Below, piece by piece: positions 35,157-44,200 of a stretch of 64,000 nucleotides of DNA; positions within the stretch are counted from its first letter, which is position 1; every line of letters starts with the position of its first letter. Source of the DNA: CAZPXZ01 sp965219495 (GTDB taxonomy: Bacteria > Pseudomonadota > Alphaproteobacteria > Rhodobacterales > CAZPXZ01); the NCBI GenBank assembly GCA_965219495.1, contig OZ244777.1, positions 1-64,000 on the forward strand, written 5' to 3'. The position numbers and the translations under genes are program-made. A model generated the notes under the pieces. The model ran no database searches. It was not told the origin of the DNA and worked only from the letters and a program-made list of their open reading frames with translations.

Positions 35157-36266
35157 CTATTGCAGGCGAAACGCCAGCGGCACCCGAAACGCAAGTGTTG
35201 CATCCGGCAAGAGCGCGGGAGCCTCCGGAAAGCGGGCGCGCTGGGCTGCGGCGATGGCGGCTTGGTCGAGCAGGCGGAAGCCGGAACTCCGGTGCACGCT
35301 GTAGTCAATCAGGGCGCCTTTCCTGGACAGAGTGATCGTCAATGTGACGGTTCCCTGGAGGTCCCGGTCCTTGGCAGCTCGCGGGTATCGAATGCGACGG
35401 CGAAGTTCGGCGCGAACGGTCCGTCCATACTCGACGAGCAGTGCCTCGAATTTTTTCGCGCGGTCGAAAGTCGCCTGCCTCGAATAAGGCTGGCCGGGTT
35501 TTGCGATATCCACACCGGCTCCCGCGATCGGCGTGAACCGGACGCGCGCTGCCGCTTGGGGCAACACGTCGCTGTGGGAAAACGCGGATGGCGCGGACTC
35601 TCTTGCCGGACGAATTGCGAGTTGTCTGCTCGCAACGGGAGCGGAATTCGGTGGGGCCGATGCCTGTGTCAAGTGCGCCAGCATGGCCGGCGCCGACGAG
35701 GAATTTGGGCGGCGATGCGAATCGGGCGTATCCGCGCCGCTAAGTTCCGGAGCGGGCGCCAGGGACTGAACAAGATGGATTGTACGGGGTTTCCAGTCCG
35801 GTTCCGGAAATGCCTTCGGAGCTTTGAGACCCTCGTCACTTTCCGGCGCCGGTGATTCCATTCGAATGGGCTCGACGTCGCGAATGATGTGGTTCTGCCA
35901 CTCTGGTGGTTTGGAGCCCGACATGGTTGGGGCGAGGGTGACTTGAATGGAATGCGGTCCGTCGACAGGCGAGGGTGCGTGCACCTGCTCGGGCGATGCC
36001 GGCCGGAATTCAACCGTTGTCTCGAAAGTCCGGTTCCGAACACCGGAACCGTCGCCAAAATGCAGTGTCGGGATATCCGGCTCGGCGGGCCTCTGTTGCC
36101 AGCCGGAGAGGGCGCCAGCTTCTGCGGACCCGAAGAATATCTTCACCGCCCGGCTTTCGCCGCCGGACGGCTCCGGAAGTTCCGGGGTGGAGATTCGTTG
36201 CGCGAGCGCTATATGCGCGCCGAGCGACAGCACGAATGCGCATAGGAGTTGAGGTCGAGGCGTCAT
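35157..36266 (-). CDS. TonB-type energy transducer
   Basis: Product of 369 aa. One N-terminal membrane anchor (LLCAFVLSLGAHIALA), a long Pro/Ser/Ala-rich periplasmic linker (about 40-265), and a TonB C-terminal domain in the last 90 residues: RAELRRRIRYPRAAKDRDLQ, GTVTLTITLSRKGALIDYSV and SSGFRLLDQAAIAAAQRARF. It would carry proton-motive energy from ExbB/ExbD to the BtuB receptor. Last gene of the B12 operon; its ATG overlaps the stop of the preceding ExbD-like gene by four bases. Confidence 0.88.
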   Translation of the reverse strand: MTPRPQLLCAFVLSLGAHIALAQRISTPELPEPSGGESRAVKIFFGSAEAGALSGWQQRPAEPDIPTLHFGDGSGVRNRTFETTVEFRPASPEQVHAPSPVDGPHSIQVTLAPTMSGSKPPEWQNHIIRDVEPIRMESPAPESDEGLKAPKAFPEPDWKPRTIHLVQSLAPAPELSGADTPDSHRRPNSSSAPAMLAHLTQASAPPNSAPVASRQLAIRPARESAPSAFSHSDVLPQAAARVRFTPIAGAGVDIAKPGQPYSRQATFDRAKKFEALLVEYGRTVRAELRRRIRYPRAAKDRDLQGTVTLTITLSRKGALIDYSVHRSSGFRLLDQAAIAAAQRARFPEAPALLPDATLAFRVPLAFRLQ

Positions 36267-36664
36267 CGCGCCCTCACCGCGAGGATTGCCTCCGTAAATC
36301 CGATATCCCTGAGTTCGGCGAGGATCCGCGCAAGGTGCACTGCTTCCAAGTCCCGGTCGGCGAGAATTCTGGACGGGGCCGGCTGGACCGAAAAGGCATG
36401 TATTGCTTCCTGGCCGGACAAATCCCCGAATTCCGGCGTTCCATCCATTCGGATGTAGAGCGACGTGGAGGCGCCAGTCTTTTCATGCGCGTGCGCACCA
36501 GGCAGGGCAATATTCTCTTCCCTTTGGATGTCGAGGGTGGCGGTCAACAACAGAAACGCAAGCATCAGAAAGGCAATGCAGATCATTGGAACGATGCCTT
36601 CCTCCCGGGACGCCGGGCTTGCCGCCGCCGGCTCAAGGCGGATCACGAAAGTTCGATGGTTCAT
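36263..36664 (-). CDS. ExbD-like protein lacking the membrane aspartate
   Basis: Product of 133 aa with one N-terminal membrane segment (VPMICIAFLMLAFLLLTATL) and a small periplasmic domain (ILADRDLEAVHLARILAELR). Its length and layout match ExbD/TolR. In that family the segment begins TPxxDVxxxLLIFF, and the Asp is part of the proton path; here the place is Cys29 (PMICIAF). Located directly after a canonical ExbD, with start and stop overlaps on both sides. It may pair with that ExbD as a heteromer, or be structural only. Confidence 0.75.
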   Translation of the reverse strand: MNHRTFVIRLEPAAASPASREEGIVPMICIAFLMLAFLLLTATLDIQREENIALPGAHAHEKTGASTSLYIRMDGTPEFGDLSGQEAIHAFSVQPAPSRILADRDLEAVHLARILAELRDIGFTEAILAVRAR

Positions 36665-37041
36665 TTGATGACCACAAGGTCATTGAGCCCCGCTGCGCGA
36701 AGCGCATCCAGGGTATCTACGAGGTTCTGAACCGTTGCGCCCCCTCGCGGGCGAACGGCCACGAGTCCGCTCTTGCCGGGCGCCAATTCCATTGCCTCTT
36801 CGGCGAGTCGGACGAGTGTTGTCGGAACGCCGTTCAGGCGCACCGAATCCTGAAACACCTCCACAAGGCGCGGGGGTCCGGAGAAATTGCCGCCCTTACC
36901 CGCTTCCATCGGCAATCCTGCCTGCGGCGCGAGGCGGGCGGCTAGCAAAAAGAAGATCAGCAGCAGCAGTACGACGTCTACCATGGGAGTCAACCCGGCG
37001 ATCCGGCGGCGCCGGGGTGTCGGGTCGAGTTCAAGGAGCAT
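36661..37041 (-). CDS. exbD: Biopolymer transporter ExbD
   Basis: Product of 126 aa. The single membrane segment is LTPMVDVVLLLLIFFLLAA with the essential Asp22, followed by a periplasmic domain ending in GATVQNLVDTLDALRAAGLN. It couples proton flow through ExbB to TonB. Start: ATG at 37041 behind GGAAAG, overlapping the exbB stop by 11 bases; an ATG at 37059 is also in frame. Confidence 0.88.
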   Translation of the reverse strand: MLLELDPTPRRRRIAGLTPMVDVVLLLLIFFLLAARLAPQAGLPMEAGKGGNFSGPPRLVEVFQDSVRLNGVPTTLVRLAEEAMELAPGKSGLVAVRPRGGATVQNLVDTLDALRAAGLNDLVVIK

Positions 37042-37675
37042 CAGGCGTTCTTTCCGCATCTGGGTTCAAGAGGATTTCAGCGGCGGCCTCCTCAATTCGA
37101 TGCCGCGTACGCTCAATGGCCGATTCGAAGACAGAGAGTGATGCCGCCGCAACGATCGCAATTGTCATTCCGAACGCCGTAGTGAGCAGAGCTTCCCAAA
37201 TGCCCCCGGCCAGGACGGCAGGAGATGCAGCTCCTTCCGCCGCCTCCAGGGCGCGAAATGCGTCGATCATGCCCAGCACGGTGCCGAGCAGTCCGAGCAG
37301 GGGCGCCAGAACGGCGGCCGACTCAAGCAGGCGCAATCCGGATCGGAATTCGCGGAGAATGCGATTGGCCGCGCGTTCAGTTTCTTCCCGTGCATGGTCT
37401 GGGTGGCGTCCGGAATCGAGGCACGCCAGAATTGCGGTCCGTTGCACCTTCGCGACCGGACCGTGAGAACTTGCGGAGTACGACCGGGCTTCCTCCACTC
37501 TGCCGGCTTTCCACGCGCTGCTGGTTCTATGCCCCCGGTCGCCTTCCCAGGCGCCCAGCGCCAAGAATCGCACCAACTTCCAGAAAATTACGGTGAACGT
37601 TGCGACAGAGAGCGCGGTGAGAATCCAGATCACCGGACCTCCCGCTGCGAACAACGGCAGGGACAGAATTTTCAT
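37031..37675 (-). CDS. exbB: MotA/TolQ/ExbB proton channel family protein
   Basis: Product of 214 aa with three membrane segments: about 10-35 (GGPVIWILTALSVATFTVIF), 118-140 (AAVLAPLLGLLGTVLGMIDA) and 155-180 (LTTAFGMTIAIVAAASLSVF). The LAPLLGLLGTVLGMI run is the ExbB/TolQ signature. It forms the pentameric channel around ExbD. Start overlaps the btuD stop by four bases. Confidence 0.9.
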   Translation of the reverse strand: MKILSLPLFAAGGPVIWILTALSVATFTVIFWKLVRFLALGAWEGDRGHRTSSAWKAGRVEEARSYSASSHGPVAKVQRTAILACLDSGRHPDHAREETERAANRILREFRSGLRLLESAAVLAPLLGLLGTVLGMIDAFRALEAAEGAASPAVLAGGIWEALLTTAFGMTIAIVAAASLSVFESAIERTRHRIEEAAAEILLNPDAERTPDAP

Positions 37676-38448
37676 CTTGAGAGCTCCGTGGGTATCAGCA
37701 GCATGCCCCCAGCGTCCCGCGAGTAGTGTGCTTCCACCCCGTAAACCACTCGCAAGCTATCAGCATCCAGCGCCGTTTCCGGCATTCCCTCCTGATGGAC
37801 TGAACCGTTTTTCAGCACCACGATCCGATCGCACCATCTCGCGGCCAGGCCCAGGTCATGAAACGATGCAAGTACACTTCGTCCTGCGCCCGCCAGGTTC
37901 CGAAAGCATGTCATGAGTGCGATGCGATGGGCAGGATCCAGACCGGATACCGGCTCATCCGCCAGGAGGAGGGGGGCTTCCTGCGCAAGCGCCCGAGCAA
38001 TCAGGACCCTGGCGCGTTCGCCACCGGAAAGTTGAGTCGCCGCGCGGTTTTCGAGATGAAGCACGTCCGTGCGCGCCATGGCCTCGTCAACCGCGCGAAC
38101 GTCCTCGGAACTCGGCGCAGTTCCGAACCTTCGCGCTTGTGCCCGGCCAAGATCAACAATCGCCCGAACCGGCATTGGCCAACCGATCTCTCGTTCTTGT
38201 GGGAGGTATGCGAAATGGCTTGCCCGTTCGCCGGAACGAATACTCGAAAGACTCCGTTCAAGCATCCTGATTTCGCCGGTCGCCCGCTGCAGTCCCGCGG
38301 CGCTGCGAAGCAACGTCGTTTTCCCGGCGCCGTTCGGACCCACAAGGCCGACCAAGGTTCCGGGTTCCAGGGTCAGGCTCACACCCCGCAGGACCTCATG
38401 CCCGCCGAGCTGAACCCGGAGATCCGAGATTTCCAAGAGCACGGTCAT
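37672..38448 (-). CDS. btuD: Vitamin B12 ABC transporter, ATP-binding protein
   Basis: Product of 258 aa of the FecE/BtuD family. Walker A GLVGPNGAGKTTLL, Q-loop FAYLPQEREIGWPM, signature LSGGERARVLIARAL, Walker B LLLADEPVSGLDP and switch His in LASFHDLGLAARWCD. It drives import through the BtuC-type permease, whose stop it overlaps by four bases. B12 specificity is inferred from the riboswitch and the operon. Confidence 0.9.
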   Translation of the reverse strand: MTVLLEISDLRVQLGGHEVLRGVSLTLEPGTLVGLVGPNGAGKTTLLRSAAGLQRATGEIRMLERSLSSIRSGERASHFAYLPQEREIGWPMPVRAIVDLGRAQARRFGTAPSSEDVRAVDEAMARTDVLHLENRAATQLSGGERARVLIARALAQEAPLLLADEPVSGLDPAHRIALMTCFRNLAGAGRSVLASFHDLGLAARWCDRIVVLKNGSVHQEGMPETALDADSLRVVYGVEAHYSRDAGGMLLIPTELSR

Positions 38449-39458
38449 GCGACATTCCTCCTCGCTCGGACCAGAAGCCAGAGGAAGAAAGGAGCACCTA
38501 CCAGGGCGGTGATCACTCCGAGCTTGAGGTCCCGTTCGGGCGCGATCAGCCGGACGCCGACATCTGCCGACAAGAGCAGGGCAGCGCCGCCCAAAGCGCT
38601 TGCGGGAAGCAGGCGTCCGGGGCGGGAGCCCACCAACGGGCGCAGCAAATGCGGTACGACGAGTCCTACGAAGCCAATTGCGCCCGATACGGCGGTCCCC
38701 ACGCCTACCGAGGCAGCGATTCCGGTAATCGCCAGGAGGCGGGTCCGGGGGAGATCGATACCAAGGCTTTGGGCGGCATCTTCGCCGAGCGTCAGCGCGT
38801 CCAGAGGGCGTGCGAGCAAGAACAAAAGTGCCCAGCCTGCCAGCATGAACGGCGCCGCCAGTTGCACGTGGAGCAGCGACCGGTCGGCCAGCGAACCCAG
38901 CATCCAGAATACTATTTCAAGGGCGGCGAAAGGATTGGAAGCATAGTTGAGGACGAGGGAGGTGAGCGCGGATGCAAGGCTCGTAACCGCGATGCCCGCA
39001 AGAATCAGCACGAGACCTGCGCCACGACCCGACCCGAGCCCGCCCGCAAGCGCCAGGAGAAACAGGCCGGCAAGAAACGCACCCGATAGTGCCAGGAGTG
39101 GCAGCGCCAGGGAATACGTCAGCGAGAGGCCGGTATAGATTGCGATCGCTGCGCCAAGTGACGCGGAAGCGCTTACGCCGATGAGTCCAGGTTCGGCCAA
39201 CGGGTTGCGCAACAATCCCTGCAGTACCGCGCCCGAAAGTCCCAGGGAGGCGCCAACCATTCCGCCTAGCAACGCACGGGGAAGACGGATTTCGCGCATG
39301 ATCACTTGATACTCTTCGCCCCCGGTTCCGATGAGCGCCATCACGCCTTGAATCAAAGGGATTTGTGTCGGTCCCACAAACAGCGAGGCGGCAAAGCACG
39401 CTCCCACGAGAACCGCGAGACCCGAAATGGCCGGAAGCGTGTAATCAATTCGAGACAT
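38445..39458 (-). CDS. btuC: Vitamin B12 ABC transporter, permease (FecCD family)
   Basis: Product of 337 aa with about nine to ten membrane helices. Family motifs: MREIRLPRALLGGMVGASLG, SGAVLQGLLRNPLAEPGLIG, and, near the C-terminus, SGAIGFVGLVVPHLLRPLVG, the coupling region that contacts the ATPase. Start ATG at 39458 lies inside the end of btuF (14-base overlap). Confidence 0.92.
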   Translation of the reverse strand: MSRIDYTLPAISGLAVLVGACFAASLFVGPTQIPLIQGVMALIGTGGEEYQVIMREIRLPRALLGGMVGASLGLSGAVLQGLLRNPLAEPGLIGVSASASLGAAIAIYTGLSLTYSLALPLLALSGAFLAGLFLLALAGGLGSGRGAGLVLILAGIAVTSLASALTSLVLNYASNPFAALEIVFWMLGSLADRSLLHVQLAAPFMLAGWALLFLLARPLDALTLGEDAAQSLGIDLPRTRLLAITGIAASVGVGTAVSGAIGFVGLVVPHLLRPLVGSRPGRLLPASALGGAALLLSADVGVRLIAPERDLKLGVITALVGAPFFLWLLVRARRNVA

Positions 39459-40317
39459 TGCGAATCAGGGATGTACGTTGTTGCGAGAGTTCCTGCACGG
39501 CGAGGGAGGTGAATGGGCCACCGCAGGTCCAATACGTATCGGTTGTGACAATTCTCGCGAACCGGATTTCGGCAAGTGCGGGATGGTCGAGCAACTCGTG
39601 CGCACGAGAGGGTGCGCTGGGGGGACGACCGGTCACGACAAATTTCGGTTTGCCCGCGATCAGTTTCTCCAGGGGAACATAGGTATACCCTTCGTAACCG
39701 AGACGCGTTGCCAGGTTCTCGAATCCCGCAGCCTCGAGGATTTCTCCCCCCAGAGTTCCTCCCGCCTCGCTGAAGCCGTTGGGTCCGTATGTGATGGCGA
39801 GCGGTCGTGGCTCGTTCTCGTCGCCCGTTTTCCGAACTTCGCTCAACACGGCGTCAAATTGCGCGACTTCGGCTTCGGCGCGGTGCTCTTGTCCGAACAG
39901 CTTGCCAATGCGCCTTAGTTGATTCCGTATGTCTTCGAAACTGTTGGCGGGGAAGAAAGTTTCCACGTGGAAGCCAAGCTGGCGCAGGAGAGCGGTGGTT
40001 TCGCGGGTGGTGAAGTAGCCGGCCAGCACAAGGTCCGGGCGATACTGCAAAACCTCCTCAGCGAGTCCCGCGTTTGCGGGAAAATGTGATGCCGTTGACG
40101 GATCCGGAGAGATCTTCGGGTCGTGGGACAACCGTGACACGGAAACCAGCTGACCAGGCGCGGCGATTCGCATCGCCATGAAGTCGGTGCACAGATTGAT
40201 TGAGACGACTCGCTGTGGGGGCGCCAGTTCAGTGGTGCTCGCGATGTTGCCCATTACGGCCGAAACCGCAACGGCCAGCAGCATTCGCCTGCTGTTGGCG
40301 CGCGTCCAACGCTTCAT
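39445..40317 (-). CDS. btuF: Vitamin B12 ABC transporter, periplasmic binding protein
   Basis: Product of 290 aa. Signal peptide about 1-28 (MLLAVAVSAVMGNIA), then RVVSINLCTDFMAMRIA and EEVLQYRPDLVLAGYFTTRE, the class III substrate-binding fold of BtuF-like proteins. WTCGGPFTSLAVQELSQQR at the end is typical of cobalamin or siderophore binders. Start ATG overlaps the last base of the btuB stop. Confidence 0.9.
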   Translation of the reverse strand: MKRWTRANSRRMLLAVAVSAVMGNIASTTELAPPQRVVSINLCTDFMAMRIAAPGQLVSVSRLSHDPKISPDPSTASHFPANAGLAEEVLQYRPDLVLAGYFTTRETTALLRQLGFHVETFFPANSFEDIRNQLRRIGKLFGQEHRAEAEVAQFDAVLSEVRKTGDENEPRPLAITYGPNGFSEAGGTLGGEILEAAGFENLATRLGYEGYTYVPLEKLIAGKPKFVVTGRPPSAPSRAHELLDHPALAEIRFARIVTTDTYWTCGGPFTSLAVQELSQQRTSLIRNVSN

Positions 40318-42290
40318 CAGAATTCCGAGCGAACGCCGAGAAATGCCTCGCGCCCGGACCCGAAATACCCGAGCACCTCTTCCGGCCTCTCGTCAAGCAG
40401 GTTTTCGACCCGAAAGAAGATCTCCGCTGAATCGGAGACCCGCCACGCTCCCCCGGCAGAAACCTGGGTCGAGGGATTCAATTGCACATCTTCTGCGGGA
40501 AACACGCGAAAATCCCTGTCCGGCTGGGCTCCCACATGGGTAAGCGCGGCGAACACATGTGCGCCCAGATTTGGAAGACCGTACCGGGCGTGCAGGCTTC
40601 CTGCATGCCTCGGCCGCCGCAGTTCGGGTTCGCCCTGGACGTTTCGGCTATAGGTGTAGGTGTACGCAGCCTGTATGCCAAGCTCGCCTACCGGTCGAAT
40701 CTCGAGAGTAAACTCAACACCTCTTCGGCGACTTTCTCCTTCTTCATTTGACGCAGTCGATGTGCATGGAGCTCTCTCGGGGCCCAGCGCGACATAAGGC
40801 AGAATTCTGTCTCGCAGCGTCTCGTGGAACAGGGTGGCATCCAATTTGGCGCGGAAGGCGTCGGGTTGCCATTCCACCCCCAAGTCCCAGCCAAGCGATC
40901 TTTCGGGCACGAGGTCGGGATTGCCGCAAAACCTGCCGAACGAGGATGGATATATCTCGAATTGCTCTCCAAATGTGGGGTTGGTAACTCCGGTTCCGGC
41001 CGACGCGTGGAAGCGGAAATTCGAATCTGCGAAAGGCAAGGAGAGAGCGGTGGACCAAGTCGCCGCATTCTGGAAGCGGTCGTTCCAGTCGTGGCGGACG
41101 GCCGCCTGGAAACTGCCTTCGCCGGGGAGTGTGCGGCGATACTCGGTGGCGATCCCCCTCAGCGTCCGCCTGTGCCTTCGAAATACCGGTGCGTTAAGGT
41201 CGCACCCGCTCACGCAGGAACCGTCATCCACGTACTCCGCTTCGGCGACCGCACTCAGGATATGTCCCGCCGAATCAGGCGGACTGCCGTCCATCCCGAA
41301 ATCTACCTGGTAGCTGGCATGGGTACGCGTACTGCGCCACGCGGAATCGAGGACCGCGACATTGTTCTCCCGAGCCATATTCGTGATCTCAAATCGGGGA
41401 ATGTGCCTCAGCCGGCTACCGGGAAGCTGGATTTCTCCATGTAATCCGAGGTACCACTCCCTGCGATTCAGGATCTGGGAGCCATCGAGCAGGACATCGC
41501 GGTCCGGGTCGAATGAGGTGAAATTGTTCGGGTCCGTTTCCGACTGGCGCTGCAAGTACCGTAGGCTGCCGCCAATGGCCACGGATTCCGAGAACGTTCT
41601 TCGAAAGGAAAGCGCGGGAGAGGAGCTTCGTATGCCGTCTTTTTCGCCACCGCTTCCGGAAACGTCGCTGCCTTCTGTTTGCATGTGAGAAACGGAAACT
41701 CGAATGTCTCCATTCCGGCTGTTCGCGGATGCCGCGGCGCCCAGCCGCAATGCCTGATTGGATCCGATTTCCGCCAGTCCCGACGCCTCCCGTTCGCCGT
41801 ACGAAGTGGTGGTGATGGAAATCACGCCCGCCAGGGCATTGGCGCCCCACAATGCGCTTTGCGGTCCGCGGATGATTTCAATCTGCTCGATAGCCGCGAG
41901 CGGAATGCCTTCCCAATCGAACTGATCCTGATTGGGATCGGAAACCTCGATCCCGTCGATCAAGACAAGCACATGGTTCGACTCTGCGCCGCGCAGTCGA
42001 ATGTCCGTCTTGGCCGAATGCCCGCCAAGGCGGCTCACGGACATTCCCGGAACGTGTCGGAGAGCTTCAGAGACCGTGCGGACCTGAATTTCCCGAATTT
42101 CCTCTTTGTCGAGAACCGTGTGGGCGCGACCGAGCAGATTCGAAGAGAGCGGAGTGCGGCCTCCAAAGACGACGATTTCTTCGAGCTCGATAATCGTTTG
42201 TGCGTGCGCAGCAGGGTTCCAGGCGCCTAGGAGCGCGGCTGAGCTGACGATGATGCACGCGGTTTTCCGCAGGCCGAGGGATTTGATCAC
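40317..42290 (-). CDS. btuB: TonB-dependent cobalamin receptor
   Basis: Product of 657 aa. Signal peptide about 1-30 (ending PAAHA), TonB box IELEEIVVFG, plug domain with ALRHVPGMSVSRLGG, IRLRGAESNHVLVLIDGIEV and IEIIRGPQSALWGANALAGV, then a 22-strand barrel ending in FLGVRSEF with terminal Phe. Small for the family, near the 614 aa of E. coli BtuB. Start GTG at 42290 with GGGAG seven bases upstream; the frame extends through the riboswitch but is not coding there. First gene of the operon. Confidence 0.93.
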   Translation of the reverse strand: MIKSLGLRKTACIIVSSAALLGAWNPAAHAQTIIELEEIVVFGGRTPLSSNLLGRAHTVLDKEEIREIQVRTVSEALRHVPGMSVSRLGGHSAKTDIRLRGAESNHVLVLIDGIEVSDPNQDQFDWEGIPLAAIEQIEIIRGPQSALWGANALAGVISITTTSYGEREASGLAEIGSNQALRLGAAASANSRNGDIRVSVSHMQTEGSDVSGSGGEKDGIRSSSPALSFRRTFSESVAIGGSLRYLQRQSETDPNNFTSFDPDRDVLLDGSQILNRREWYLGLHGEIQLPGSRLRHIPRFEITNMARENNVAVLDSAWRSTRTHASYQVDFGMDGSPPDSAGHILSAVAEAEYVDDGSCVSGCDLNAPVFRRHRRTLRGIATEYRRTLPGEGSFQAAVRHDWNDRFQNAATWSTALSLPFADSNFRFHASAGTGVTNPTFGEQFEIYPSSFGRFCGNPDLVPERSLGWDLGVEWQPDAFRAKLDATLFHETLRDRILPYVALGPERAPCTSTASNEEGESRRRGVEFTLEIRPVGELGIQAAYTYTYSRNVQGEPELRRPRHAGSLHARYGLPNLGAHVFAALTHVGAQPDRDFRVFPAEDVQLNPSTQVSAGGAWRVSDSAEIFFRVENLLDERPEEVLGYFGSGREAFLGVRSEF

Positions 42291-42310
42291 TGTAATTCTC
42301 CCATTCGAAA

Positions 42311-42342
42311 GGCAACCGCGGCACGCGATTCCAACGGTTGCC
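42311..42342 (-). promoter_or_regulatory. Hairpin before the btuB ribosome binding site, possible riboswitch output
   Basis: On the minus strand GGCAACCG (42342-42335) pairs perfectly with CGGTTGCC (42318-42311), followed by TTTC and then the GGGAG ribosome binding site at 42302-42298. It lies between the riboswitch and the btuB start, so it may be the part that turns expression off when B12 is bound, or a plain leader hairpin. Confidence 0.5.
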
Positions 42343-42469
42343 GGACCGGCCGTTCGCTTGTCGAATGGAGTTTCTCGGAAAGGCATTTCCGCATTCCTCG
42401 GACAGGCGGCGACGTTGTTACGCCACCGCAGCCGAGGCCGCCCCGGATCGCGCCCCGCGACCGAGAGAG

Positions 42470-42650
42470 GTGACGGCGCACCGGCAGGTTTCCTGGCTCG
42501 CGGGTCCCCGCCGCTTCCACCTTCCCAGGTCAATACCCAGTGGCCGTTCGGAAGCGGCTCGCCGCTCACAGTTGCGGGGGCAGCCGCGGATCGGGTTTGC
42601 CAACCGTACCGCGTTCCCTCTTGCGTTCCACCGCCCATGCGGTGGAAACC
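42470..42650 (-). ncRNA. Cobalamin riboswitch
   Basis: On the minus strand the conserved elements come in the right order: CTGCCCCCGCAACTGTGAGC (42582-42563), GCCACTGGG (42544-42536), GGGAAGG (42526-42520) and the B12 box AGCCAGGAAACCTGCC (42498-42483). The flanking stem to 42650 (TTCCACCGC, GCGGTGGAA near 42630-42650) closes the 5' part. Ends are approximate. It controls the btuB operon, presumably lowering it when adenosylcobalamin is plentiful. Confidence 0.93.
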
Positions 42651-42659
42651 GTTGCGCAT

Positions 42660-43201
42660 GCAAAGCCTACCGAAATCGACCGCCGGCGACAACAATCCTG
42701 TACCTTGTACGGAACCGCATGTCGGACGATGTCGAATCCGGTTGAAATTCGCGGGGCGCGATTTCGAATTCCTGCACGCGGGTTTTCCGGCTCTGCTATC
42801 CAGCCTCCGCAGGACGCGATGGCGCGTGGCGCAGTGAAGCGCAGCTCATGCGCTACGGGTTTTTCCAATCCCGGAGTTCGATCGCATGCACATAGAATGC
42901 GATGAAATTGCAAGCCAGTTCACAGGTGCGGCGGACCAGCCCAACCTGGTTCGCCAAGTGCGCGAATTGCGGCTTCGATCGCCTCGCTTTAAAAGTGGGC
43001 GCAATACTCGCTTCGACCAAAGTGGCACAGCGCGATACCGGGCACCAGCATGATTCCTTCGTCCGCAAAGTCGTCATCCAACGAATTCAAGTTGACCAAC
43101 GGTTTGCGACGCGTCGCAGCTGCATGTCGATTACGCGATTTCAACTGCTCTCCATGACGCGTTTCGAAACGCAACTGGATTGCGACTGCTGAACGCAGGT
43201 A
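42660..43201. other. Intergenic region between the riboswitch and the Gfo/Idh gene
   Basis: About 540 bases holding the btu promoter on one side and the promoter of the gene at 43202 on the other. Small open frames on both strands have no product I recognise. Confidence 0.4.
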
Positions 43202-44200
43202 GTGATTCCAGTGTACCCGGCAAAGTCCAATGGAGTCCGCGTAGGCGTTGTCGGCGTGGGGCGATGGGGACGCAATCTTGTACGGAACTTCAATTCACTT
43301 GGAAGTCTGGCTGGGTTTTGTGACATTGATCCCGATGTTCGTACGGAATTCACGGGGAAGTTGAAAGGCGTTCCGGCGTTTGCGGAACTTGGAGCTATGC
43401 TGAGTTCAGGAAATGTCGATGCCGTAGTGATATCCACTCCGGCGGAATCTCATGCTCGCCTCGCCAACGAGGCGCTCTCCGCTGGCATGCACGTATTTGT
43501 CGAAAAGCCGATGACAACAAACCTCGCGGCGGCTTGCGACCTCACTCGGCTGGCGCAGCGCCGGGGCGTACAACTAATGGTCGGACATATTCTTCGCTAT
43601 CATCCGGCATTTCGGACGCTCGTCGAACTGTTTCAGGAAGGACGAATAGGGGTTCTTCAGCACATTACGGCTGTACGTATGGGCGGAAACCTGGATGGAG
43701 TGAGAGAAAATGTGCTCTGGGAATATGCGCCGCACGATATTTCAATGATTCTGGCGCTCGCGGATTCGGTCCCTTCCGGAGTCGTGTGTTGTGCGGGCGA
43801 CTCTGACAACGAACTTGCGCGACACGCTTTGGTGTCGATCGGGTTCGGCAATGGGTTGGAGGGTCATGTCATTTCAGGACTGGGAAGCCCGAAAAAGGAA
43901 CAGCGGTTGGTTGTCTATGGCTCGGAAGCAACCGTTGTCTTTAACGATGTAGCTCCCGCCGGAGAAGAGCTCTTGTTGTATCCGCGGAATTCGGATGATG
44001 TCGAAGTCGTTCTTGTTCCAGAGGAAGAACCGCTCGCAGAAGAATGCAGCGCGTTTGTGCGGTCCATCCGGACCGGACAAGCGGCTTCGACCGACGGAAT
44101 CGAAGGCGTCCGGGTGATGCAGGTTCTTGACGCCTGTTTCCGGTCCGTGTCGGAAGGTGGGCGCGTGCCATTGAGCAGTTCCGTCGCACACGTTGCATAG
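43202..44200 (+). CDS. Gfo/Idh/MocA family oxidoreductase
   Basis: Product of 332 aa. N-terminal Rossmann fold with VGVVGVGRWGRNLVRNF, VDAVVISTPAESHARLANEA and the family's VFVEKPMT (catalytic Lys in EKP), then the alpha/beta C-terminal domain with VGHILRYHPAFRTL and WEYAPHDISMIL. The GRWGxNLVRNF and HPAF features resemble WlbA/WbpB-type UDP-sugar 3-dehydrogenases, but no sugar-nucleotide genes are nearby, so the substrate is unknown. Start GTG at 43202. Confidence 0.87.
   Translation: MIPVYPAKSNGVRVGVVGVGRWGRNLVRNFNSLGSLAGFCDIDPDVRTEFTGKLKGVPAFAELGAMLSSGNVDAVVISTPAESHARLANEALSAGMHVFVEKPMTTNLAAACDLTRLAQRRGVQLMVGHILRYHPAFRTLVELFQEGRIGVLQHITAVRMGGNLDGVRENVLWEYAPHDISMILALADSVPSGVVCCAGDSDNELARHALVSIGFGNGLEGHVISGLGSPKKEQRLVVYGSEATVVFNDVAPAGEELLLYPRNSDDVEVVLVPEEEPLAEECSAFVRSIRTGQAASTDGIEGVRVMQVLDACFRSVSEGGRVPLSSSVAHVA

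Noticed and set aside
42540..42695. Extension of the btuB frame upstream through the riboswitch
   Set aside because: The conserved riboswitch elements lie there, and a GTG with a good ribosome site at 42290 gives a normal signal peptide.
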